A DNA stretch of 11,198 bases, taken from assembly GCA_023133185.1 (NCBI GenBank), contig JAGLWX010000238.1, forward strand, positions 1-11,198. Reading direction: 5' to 3'. Source of the DNA: Fidelibacterota bacterium. Lineage in GTDB: Bacteria; Fidelibacterota; UBA2242. The notes beneath the pieces are model-generated. The model did not search any database. It worked only from the letters and a program-made list of their open reading frames with translations, and was not told the origin of the DNA. Of this stretch, positions 6,981 through 11,198 are shown in pieces. Both the position numbers and the translations under genes were made by a program. Numbering within the stretch: the stretch's first letter is position 1; every line of letters begins with the position of its first letter.

Positions 6981-7309
6981 AAATTGCAATACCTTTAACG
7001 GGCGGAAAGTTATCTGCTCACTTCGGACATTGTGAGGAATTTGGAATCTATGAGGTGGATGATGAAAAAATTATCACATCGGAGCTGGTAACTCCCCCGC
7101 CTCATGAACCCGGTGCGTATCCGCGATGGCTGCATGAACTGGGCGTGAATGTGATTGTCGGCGGCGGGATGGGTAACCGTGCGCAATCGCTGTTTCACCA
7201 AAACCAGATTGACGTGTATTACGGCGTTACCGTTGCAGAACCTGATGAGATTGTAAAGACATATCTCGCCGGAACCCTGGAGAGCGGCGTTAATCTCTGC
7301 GATCATTAA
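6977..7309 (+). CDS. NifX/NifB-type (dinitrogenase iron-molybdenum cofactor biosynthesis) family protein
   Basis: A 110-residue single-domain protein of the family that includes NifX, NafY and the NifB C-terminus, which bind or carry iron-molybdenum cofactor precursors. Stand-alone members occur widely in organisms without nitrogenase and probably bind metal clusters. Landmarks are MKIAIPLTGGKLSAHFGHCEE (1-21, with H15, H18 and C19), PPHEPGAYP (41-49), the phosphate-binding-like loop GGGMGNRA (62-69) and the C-terminal NLCDH (C108, H110). The start is ATG 6977 with GGAG 10 nt upstream, overlapping the MFS stop by 4 nt. It is the last gene of the packed operon. There are no nif structural genes in view, so a nitrogenase role is not supported. 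Its final 20 bases recur exactly at 10780-10799. Confidence 0.93.
   Translation: MKIAIPLTGGKLSAHFGHCEEFGIYEVDDEKIITSELVTPPPHEPGAYPRWLHELGVNVIVGGGMGNRAQSLFHQNQIDVYYGVTVAEPDEIVKTYLAGTLESGVNLCDH
7290..7309 (+). repeat. 20-bp exact direct repeat, copy 1 (3' end of the NifX-like gene)
   Basis: The bases TTAATCTCTGCGATCATTAA end the NifX-like gene, encoding Asn-Leu-Cys-Asp-His-stop. An identical copy lies at 10780-10799 in the same orientation. Identity at the base level stops abruptly on both sides. Confidence 0.9.
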
Positions 7310-7313
7310 GTGG

Positions 7314-7337
7314 TTATTTACTGATGTATCAGAATAA
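7314..7337 (+). terminator. Weak hairpin after the NifX-like gene
   Basis: TTATT and CTGAT (with a TA bulge between them) can pair with ATCAG and AATAA across a GT loop, starting 5 nt after the NifX-like stop. The stem is AT-rich and no T-run follows directly, so termination would be weak. The core CTGAT-GT-ATCAG could equally be a protein-binding palindrome. Confidence 0.25.
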
Positions 7338-7398
7338 ACAATTGCTTTTGCGGTAAGGAATTAACAATTTCGATTGATTGCAGCTGTTTATTATAAAT

Positions 7399-7418
7399 AA
7401 TGAAGTAATTTCATTACT
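7399..7418. promoter_or_regulatory. Overlapping inverted repeats, candidate metalloregulator operator
   Basis: Two nested dyads share these bases: AATGAA-gtaat-TTCATT (7399-7415) and AGTAAT-ttc-ATTACT (7404-7418). They lie about 20 bp upstream of the candidate -35 element. The size and AT-rich symmetry are like sites bound by Fur/Zur-family repressors, but the bases do not match a consensus I can cite with certainty. Confidence 0.35.
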
Positions 7419-7568
7419 GCTGATACTTGGTTAGAATTGAAAAATAATTGTTTTAGAAAATATAAAAATCTGTTATATTTTCGGTTGTTTTTTATTAAAA
7501 GTTAATCGAATATCGGAATCAAACACAGTCAGTTTTTATATTGAATGACAATCCAGAGAAGAGTAAGA

Positions 7569-7937
7569 ATGAACAGATCGGCAAAAATATTTAAGACAAT
7601 AGCGGTTATTCTGGCGCTTGTTTTGTCAATTTGTTTTGCACATAATTACCTGTTCTTACATATACATGTTTTAGAGGATGGATATGTAGTTGTCCATAGT
7701 CATCCGATAAATCATCCTTTTTCCAGACCATCACAGACTAATCATTCTCATTCAAGATCAGAAATTCAATTTATCCAAGCGTTAAATAATATAATTAACT
7801 ATTTAATTATTTTCTGCTTATTCAGTATAATAATAAAGAAGATATTAATTGGAAGGCTTAGAGTACCTTTAATTAATTACAGTTGTTACTCGAAATTTCA
7901 TATTTATCTTCGAGCCCCGCCAAATTTCATTTATTAA
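7569..7937 (+). CDS. Small His-rich membrane protein upstream of a TonB receptor
   Basis: A 122-residue protein. The ATG at 7569 has GAGAAGAG ending 5 nt upstream and is preferred over an in-frame ATG at 7545. A basic N-terminus leads into a hydrophobic segment (about 9-24) that could be a signal anchor. A histidine-rich extracytoplasmic stretch follows: FLHIHVLEDGYVVVHSHP at 29-46 and then H49, H59 and H61. A second hydrophobic helix spans about 75-92. The tail is basic and ends in LRAPPNFIY. The RAPP-type ending and His-rich middle recall small proteins next to metal-linked TonB receptors in the Bacteroidetes group, but I do not recognise a named family with certainty. Its position 115 nt before the receptor suggests it binds a divalent metal in the periplasm for that receptor. 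This is inference from composition and context. Confidence 0.72.
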   Translation: MNRSAKIFKTIAVILALVLSICFAHNYLFLHIHVLEDGYVVVHSHPINHPFSRPSQTNHSHSRSEIQFIQALNNIINYLIIFCLFSIIIKKILIGRLRVPLINYSCYSKFHIYLRAPPNFIY

Positions 7938-7966
7938 TTAGTCATTTATATAGATTCAAAAAGTAA

Positions 7967-7991
7967 TTACAAGGCTATAAAATCCTTGTAA
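7967..7991. promoter_or_regulatory. Perfect 8-bp hairpin between the His-rich gene and the receptor gene
   Basis: TTACAAGG (7967-7974) and CCTTGTAA (7984-7991) are exact reverse complements with a 9-nt loop. It lies 30 nt after the His-rich stop and 61 nt before the receptor ATG. No T-run follows (the next bases are CCGATT), so it is a poor terminator. It could stabilise or process the mRNA, or be an operator. Confidence 0.4.
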
Positions 7992-8052
7992 CCGATTTAG
8001 CATGAATATTTATATAGTAATGGAAAATAAAAAAATAAAAGAGAGATAAAAT

Positions 8053-10353
8053 ATGCGTAAAATACTGATATTCACATGTATTATGTTTGTAGTGATAAAT
8101 TTTGCATGGGCAGAACCGCCTTTATCCAAAATAGCGATAAAAGGGCGAATAACAGATGTTTCCGATGGTAAACCGCTGCTGGGCGTCAATGTTTTTATTG
8201 AACACACGACGCTTGGAGCCGCAACCAATCAAAACGGAGAGTATATACTGTGGTCTGTTCCGAAAGGAAATAATCACATTGTGGCTTCGATGATGGGTTA
8301 TAGAATGGTTCATAAAGAAATTGAAGTAAATCAGGAAAAAGAATATATCGTAAACTTCGAGCTCGAACAGACGATGTTTGAAATGGGTTCGGTTGTAATA
8401 ACCGGTACCGGAACTCCTCATATTTTAGAGGATATGCCGGTCAGGACTGAAGTTATTACGCGGATTGCTATCGAGCAGAAAAATTCAATGAATCTGGCAG
8501 ATGCTCTTTCATTTCAGACCGGTGTCCGGGTCGAAAATAATTGCAGTAACTGTAACTTCAGCCAGGTGCGAATACTGGGCATGGAAGGTAAATATTCGCA
8601 AATATTAGTCGATGGCGATCCGGTTGTCAGCAGTCTTGCGGGAGTTTATGGTTTAGAGCATTTTCCGGAAGAAATGATCGACCGGATTGAAATTGTAAAA
8701 GGAGGCGGCTCTTCTCTTTATGGAGGCGGGGCTATTGCCGGTGTAGTAAATTTAATTACCCGGAAGCCTATGATTAACCGGTCGCAGATGAAGTTTATGA
8801 CCAATTACACGTTAGGAATGCCCGATATACATGTTGGCGCTATGGCGGAAGTTGCGAGTGATGACGGAAAATCAGGCGCGTATATTTTTGGCTCGTCAAG
8901 AAAGAGAAAGCCGGTTGATGTTGATGACGATACCTATAGCGAACTGGGCGAATTGCTGAATGAATCTCTGGGTTTTTCATGGTTTTATCAGCCGCTTAAA
9001 ACCGGTGAACTAACGATTCAAATGCACCGCATTCATGAAATGCGCAGGGGCGGAAATAAATTTAACAAGCCTTATCATGAAGCCGAAATAGCCGAAGCTC
9101 TTGAACATTGGCGAACAGGAGGCACTTTGCGCTGGAATCATCGGACTGGTCCTTTATTTGATTACCGGGTTTATTATTCCTTTGCATTTCAGGATCGTAA
9201 ATCATATTACGGCGGCTTGGGCGGTTATACGCCTGCTGATTCGCTGGAAGCGCTTAGTTTTTATGGTGTGACAAAAAATCCGCTCAATATAGGAGGTCTG
9301 CAGGCAAATTTTAATCTTGGCGGTCAGTTATTTAGCGCGGGACTTCAATATTCAAGTGATGGCTTGAAAGATGAAGCCGCGGCTAATCCGGCTTATCACA
9401 TTGACGAGGTGTATGAGAACGTAGGATTTTTTATCCAGGACAATCTGCACTTCGGACCTAAAAAACAATTGGAATTTGTAATCGGCGCCAGAGTGGATAA
9501 GCATTCAGAAGTTAAAAATGTTATTTTTAGTCCGCGCTTTAACCTGAAGTATCAATTTGGACAGGGTTTTAATCTCAGAGCTTCTGTTACATCCGGATTT
9601 AAAGCCCCGCAAACCTATGATGAAGATTTACATCTTTGCGCGGTTGGCGGAGACCAGAGAGTCACGCGTAACTTTAAAGGATTAAAGGAAGAACGCAGTT
9701 TTTCATATAGCGGAGGACTCGATTTTATCGGGTATATAGGTTCGATTCCGCTAATGTTCGCGGCTACCGGTTTCCTGACAGATTTGACAAATGTGTTTAT
9801 GAATGAATATGTTGAAAAATCGGGAAATATCGAAATCTGGGAAAGGGTTAACGGTGAAGGAGCTGTGGTAAAAGGTATTGAATTTGATCTGGGAATTCGG
9901 CCTGTTACAAAGTTGGAACTGCGCAGCGGTTTGACTTTAAAAAGAAACAGGTATGATCAGATGCTGGAAGACTTTGGTACAAAAGAATTCCTGAGAACGC
10001 CGGATGTTTACGGTAATTTTAGAGTCTCTTATAATCTTAATTCGAGATGTAGTATTTTTACAGCCGCCAGTTATACCGGTAGCGCTCTAATTCCCCATGA
10101 GGTTTTGGCGGAAGGTCAGGAAGATCCTGATTTAATTATTGAAAAGAGCGGTTCGTTTATCGAAGTAGATTTAGGATTATCGTATCGTTATACGTTTTCA
10201 CAGGGATTAAAAGGAAAAGTATCCCTGGGAGTAAAAAACATAACAAATGCGTTTCAGGATGATCTTGATAGAGGGCCGGATCGTGACCCGGCTTATACTT
10301 ACGGACCTAGAATTCCAAGAACGATGTATTTTGCCATTGCAACTTCTTTTTAA
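8053..10353 (+). CDS. TonB-dependent outer-membrane receptor with CarboxypepD_reg-like domain
   Basis: A 766-residue outer-membrane transporter. A signal peptide (1-20, MRKILIFTCIMFVVINFAWA) is followed by a CarboxypepD_reg-like beta-sandwich (about 26-103, IKGRITDVSDGKPLLGVNVF through EYILWSVP). Next come a TonB-box-like SVVITGTG (113-120), the plug (about 122-240, with SGxSSLYGGGAIAGVVNLITRKP-type features) and a beta-barrel to the terminal aromatic F766 (TMYFAIATSF). The length is normal for a siderophore- or metal-type receptor and much shorter than SusC proteins. The plug carries C164-x-x-C167 in VENNCSNCNFSQVRILGMEG, followed by QILVDGDPVVSSLAGVYGLE. I recall this Cys pair from a FCB-group receptor subset whose substrate is not settled. 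ATG 8053 has GAGAG 7 nt upstream. The His-rich neighbour and upstream metal genes suggest a metal ion or metal chelate as substrate. Confidence 0.95.
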   Translation: MRKILIFTCIMFVVINFAWAEPPLSKIAIKGRITDVSDGKPLLGVNVFIEHTTLGAATNQNGEYILWSVPKGNNHIVASMMGYRMVHKEIEVNQEKEYIVNFELEQTMFEMGSVVITGTGTPHILEDMPVRTEVITRIAIEQKNSMNLADALSFQTGVRVENNCSNCNFSQVRILGMEGKYSQILVDGDPVVSSLAGVYGLEHFPEEMIDRIEIVKGGGSSLYGGGAIAGVVNLITRKPMINRSQMKFMTNYTLGMPDIHVGAMAEVASDDGKSGAYIFGSSRKRKPVDVDDDTYSELGELLNESLGFSWFYQPLKTGELTIQMHRIHEMRRGGNKFNKPYHEAEIAEALEHWRTGGTLRWNHRTGPLFDYRVYYSFAFQDRKSYYGGLGGYTPADSLEALSFYGVTKNPLNIGGLQANFNLGGQLFSAGLQYSSDGLKDEAAANPAYHIDEVYENVGFFIQDNLHFGPKKQLEFVIGARVDKHSEVKNVIFSPRFNLKYQFGQGFNLRASVTSGFKAPQTYDEDLHLCAVGGDQRVTRNFKGLKEERSFSYSGGLDFIGYIGSIPLMFAATGFLTDLTNVFMNEYVEKSGNIEIWERVNGEGAVVKGIEFDLGIRPVTKLELRSGLTLKRNRYDQMLEDFGTKEFLRTPDVYGNFRVSYNLNSRCSIFTAASYTGSALIPHEVLAEGQEDPDLIIEKSGSFIEVDLGLSYRYTFSQGLKGKVSLGVKNITNAFQDDLDRGPDRDPAYTYGPRIPRTMYFAIATSF

Positions 10354-10370
10354 CCAAAGGTGGAGTGACT

Positions 10371-10430
10371 TTGAAGAAGTACCGCGCATGGTATTATTAC
10401 CATTATTCGGATAGTAATCGCAGGCGGTAA
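10371..10430 (+). CDS. Possible 19-residue Tyr-rich basic peptide
   Basis: A TTG at 10371 follows AAGGTGGAG (10357-10365) with 5-nt spacing, one of the best Shine-Dalgarno matches in the window, 17 nt after the receptor stop. It opens a frame reading MKKYRAWYYYHYSDSNRRR and stops at TAA 10428-10430. A GTG at 10365 is also in frame but overlaps the ribosome site. The composition (five Tyr, one Trp, one His, five Arg or Lys besides the two initial Lys) is not typical of random AT-rich sequence. I recognise no family. The frame is very short and may be chance, or a remnant of a longer gene. Confidence 0.25.
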   Translation: MKKYRAWYYYHYSDSNRRR

Positions 10431-10462
10431 GTATTTCGGGTTTTCAGTTCGTTGCGCAAGGG

Positions 10463-10494
10463 GTTAGCCCTGTGGAATCTGCCACAGGGCTAAC
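10463..10494 (+). terminator. Strong 13-bp perfect hairpin downstream of the receptor unit
   Basis: GTTAGCCCTGTGG (10463-10475) pairs perfectly with CCACAGGGCTAAC (10482-10494) across a six-base loop. It lies 110 nt after the receptor stop and is followed by TATTTGATATTTT, which is T-rich but lacks a clean T-run. The most likely role is an intrinsic terminator or mRNA 3' end for the receptor unit. Part of a dispersed palindromic repeat is an alternative. Confidence 0.65.
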
Positions 10495-10528
10495 TATTTG
10501 ATATTTTCAAGCCTTAGGTTCGCCAGCC

Positions 10529-10682
10529 CTTGACTTAAGGCGGCGTTTGATGGATTTTTTGAATAAGCGTGAATGTTTGAGACGACTCGAGTTAAGGGCA
10601 ATAATGATTCGACTTAACTCAAGCCTGCCGGCAAAGTTTGAAGATCGGTTTATGTTCTTTGATATGGCAGTCTTAAGTCAAG
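10529..10682. repeat. Inverted repeats built on CTTAAG/GTTAAG words
   Basis: CTTGACTTAAG (10529-10539) and CTTAAGTCAAG (10672-10682) are exact 11-bp inverted repeats. Inside them, GAGTTAAG (10589-10596) and CTTAACTC (10613-10620) are an exact 8-bp pair. GCCTTA (10511-10516) also pairs with TAAGGC (10536-10541). The words recur across the small ORF and its leader. The origin is unknown. Confidence 0.5.
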
Positions 10683-10783
10683 TTTCGGAATGCAATCTTA
10701 TGGTTGATTCCCTCGGCAATCAGAAACTGAGATATATTGTCGAAATTTTAGAGAGCCTTGTAAAGCGTGGATTCCGGAATTAA
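10550..10783 (+). CDS. Small hypothetical protein, possibly a degraded NifX-like remnant
   Basis: An ATG at 10550 with TAAGG ending 9 nt upstream opens a 77-residue frame, starting MDFLNKRECLRRLELRA and ending ESLVKRGFRN. No family is recognised with confidence, and there is no signal peptide or membrane segment. The stretch SSLPAKFEDRFMFFD at about 25-39 loosely recalls the S-LD-x-V-D-x-RFGRA-YF-x-x-D opening of NifX/NifB-type domains, and the later ILESLVKRGF recalls their helix before the second strand. These are weak likenesses. Directly overlapping its end in another frame is a Gly-Ile-Asn-Leu-Cys-Asp-His-stop tail identical in its last 20 bases to the end of the NifX-like gene at 7309. 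The ORF may be a real small gene, or the front part of a broken paralog with an internal deletion and frameshift. Confidence 0.4.
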   Translation: MDFLNKRECLRRLELRAIMIRLNSSLPAKFEDRFMFFDMAVLSQVSECNLMVDSLGNQKLRYIVEILESLVKRGFRN

Positions 10784-10799
10784 TCTCTGCGATCATTAA
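10780..10799 (+). repeat. 20-bp exact direct repeat, copy 2
   Basis: Identical to 7290-7309. In the frame ending at TAA 10797-10799 the bases from 10767 read Val-Asp-Ser-Gly-Ile-Asn-Leu-Cys-Asp-His, close to Leu-Glu-Ser-Gly-Val-Asn-Leu-Cys-Asp-His in the NifX-like protein. The Ser and Gly codons differ synonymously (TCC GGA against AGC GGC). A stop at 10761-10763 closes this frame upstream. Confidence 0.9.
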
Positions 10800-10830
10800 T
10801 ATATTGATAGTTTCGCAGGTGTGTGAAGTT

Positions 10831-10849
10831 GCGACCGATCGGAAGTCGC
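10831..10849. terminator. Short hairpin between the converging genes
   Basis: GCGAC (10831-10835) and GTCGC (10845-10849) can pair around a 9-nt loop in the 55-bp gap after the 20-bp repeat and before the trmO stop. There is no T-run on either side, so a terminator role for the convergent genes is only possible. Confidence 0.2.
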
Positions 10850-10854
10850 CCAAA

Positions 10855-11198
10855 TCATTTTGCGAATCTCTCATCATCTTTTGATGTAGGAAGTTTATGT
10901 AGATTTTTCTTAAGCCATCCTGTTTTCGCTACATCTCTCACGTCGAATTCCGGTATATAAGGTTTGATATCCAACAGGGGAGTTCCATCTACAATGTCTA
11001 TATCCTGAATATGAAGTATATTTTTTTCAACTCTGACAAGGCGTACTATTGAGATGCCAATTGGGTTCGGACGAGCCGGCGCCCGTGTTGCGAATAATCC
11101 GCGCAATTGGTCATCCATAAATGGCTTTACCTCAAAGCTCCATCCCCTGGACAAATGAAAGTGGCATATTAAGATAATATGAGAAAAACCTTCAATAT
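10855..11198 (-). CDS. trmO: TrmO (TsaA/YaeB) tRNA m6t6A37 methyltransferase, 5'-truncated by the window edge
   Basis: The frame is open to the right edge, so the N-terminus is missing; 114 residues are visible. It matches the single-sheeted TrmO/TsaA beta-barrel family, which uses S-adenosylmethionine to N6-methylate t6A37 in tRNA for ACY codons. Motifs are IEGFSHIILICHFH at the visible N-terminal edge (usually EGFSHIW-L-FHFH), LFATRAPARPNPIGIS (the family hallmark, usually FATRSP-RPNPIG), and DGTPLLDIKPYIPEFD. The codon that reads as a start at 11152-11154 is an internal TTG, since the conserved EGFSHI segment lies upstream of it. The C-terminus, VAKTGWLKKNLHKLPTSKDDERF, suggests a short archaeal or accessory-type member without the long E. 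coli extension. It converges on the plus-strand genes. Short members are sometimes found near NifX-like genes, so substrates other than tRNA cannot be excluded. Confidence 0.92.
   Translation of the reverse strand, partial: IEGFSHIILICHFHLSRGWSFEVKPFMDDQLRGLFATRAPARPNPIGISIVRLVRVEKNILHIQDIDIVDGTPLLDIKPYIPEFDVRDVAKTGWLKKNLHKLPTSKDDERFAK

Larger units (their letters stand above)
7310..7568 (+). promoter_or_regulatory. AT-rich intergenic control region upstream of the His-rich and TonB receptor genes
   Basis: This 259-bp gap is the longest spacer in the left two thirds of the window and separates two transcription units. It is markedly AT-rich. It holds a weak hairpin (7314-7337), overlapping inverted repeats (7399-7418) and a fair sigma70-like promoter: TTGAAA at 7437-7442, 18-nt spacer, TATAAA at 7461-7466. 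A second T-rich stretch, TGTTATATTTTC near 7471-7482, could be an alternative -10 region of Bacteroidetes type. In DNA this AT-rich, promoter matches are weak evidence. I see no tRNA, riboswitch or coding frame in the region. Confidence 0.45.

Noticed and set aside
6977..7309. Nitrogenase cofactor locus
   Set aside because: The NifX-like protein is a stand-alone single-domain member and no nifHDK, nifE/N or radical-SAM NifB gene is visible, so nitrogen fixation is not supported.
10388..10403. ATGGTA-ttat-TACCAT dyad as a terminator or operator
   Set aside because: It is short, has no T-run and lies within the possible 19-residue frame, where the Trp-Tyr-Tyr-Tyr-His codons produce the symmetry.
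10463..10494. Strong hairpin as a transposon end or CRISPR repeat
   Set aside because: Only one copy is visible, no transposase is nearby and there is no spacer-repeat pattern, so a terminator is the simpler reading.

Overview
The window comes from a Gram-negative bacterium with a low to moderate G+C content (estimated by eye at about 40%, not computed). The clearest lineage clue is a TonB-dependent receptor that begins with a CarboxypepD_reg-like domain, which is typical of the Fibrobacteres-Chlorobi-Bacteroidetes (FCB) group and relatives such as Calditrichota, Ignavibacteria or KSB1. Several genes have recognisable Shine-Dalgarno sequences, which argues against a core Bacteroidetes species. 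I cannot name the organism.

Layout. Positions 1-7309 hold a tightly packed plus-strand series: the 3' end of a CGGC-domain protein, a pyridoxamine-5'-phosphate-oxidase-like flavin protein, a type I methionine aminopeptidase, a fold-type I PLP aminotransferase, a DUF364 (putative heavy-metal chelation) protein, a DUF89 metal-dependent phosphatase-like protein, a possible 31-residue microprotein, a VOC/glyoxalase-like protein, a 10-TM putative heavy-metal exporter, an Fsr-like MFS exporter and a NifX/NifB-type cofactor-binding protein. Three junctions are ATGA overlaps (3459, 4772, 6977) and most other gaps are under 20 nt, so 779-7309 is probably one operon. After an AT-rich spacer with a possible promoter and operator (7310-7568) comes a second plus-strand unit: a small His-rich membrane protein, a TonB-dependent receptor, a possible 19-residue Tyr-rich peptide, and a strong hairpin at 10463-10494. 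A small unrecognised ORF follows (10550-10783). The 5'-truncated gene trmO lies on the minus strand at the right edge.

How it may work together (inference). Nearly every protein after the aminotransferase belongs to a family tied to metal ions, metal chelates or metallocofactors. A reasonable model is a metal or metallophore handling locus. The TonB receptor with a CxxC in its plug, together with the His-rich membrane protein, would bring a metal or metal complex through the outer membrane. The cytoplasmic DUF364, DUF89, VOC and NifX-like proteins would bind or process the ligand or cofactor. The two exporters would remove excess metal or export a ligand. The metal identity cannot be read from sequence.

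The most unexpected structural signal is an exact 20-bp direct repeat. It forms the last codons of the NifX-like gene (7290-7309) and recurs at 10780-10799, where it again reads as a Gly-Ile-Asn-Leu-Cys-Asp-His-stop tail. The repeats bracket the whole His-rich/TonB-receptor unit, which suggests either an inserted or duplicated segment or a decayed second NifX-like gene.
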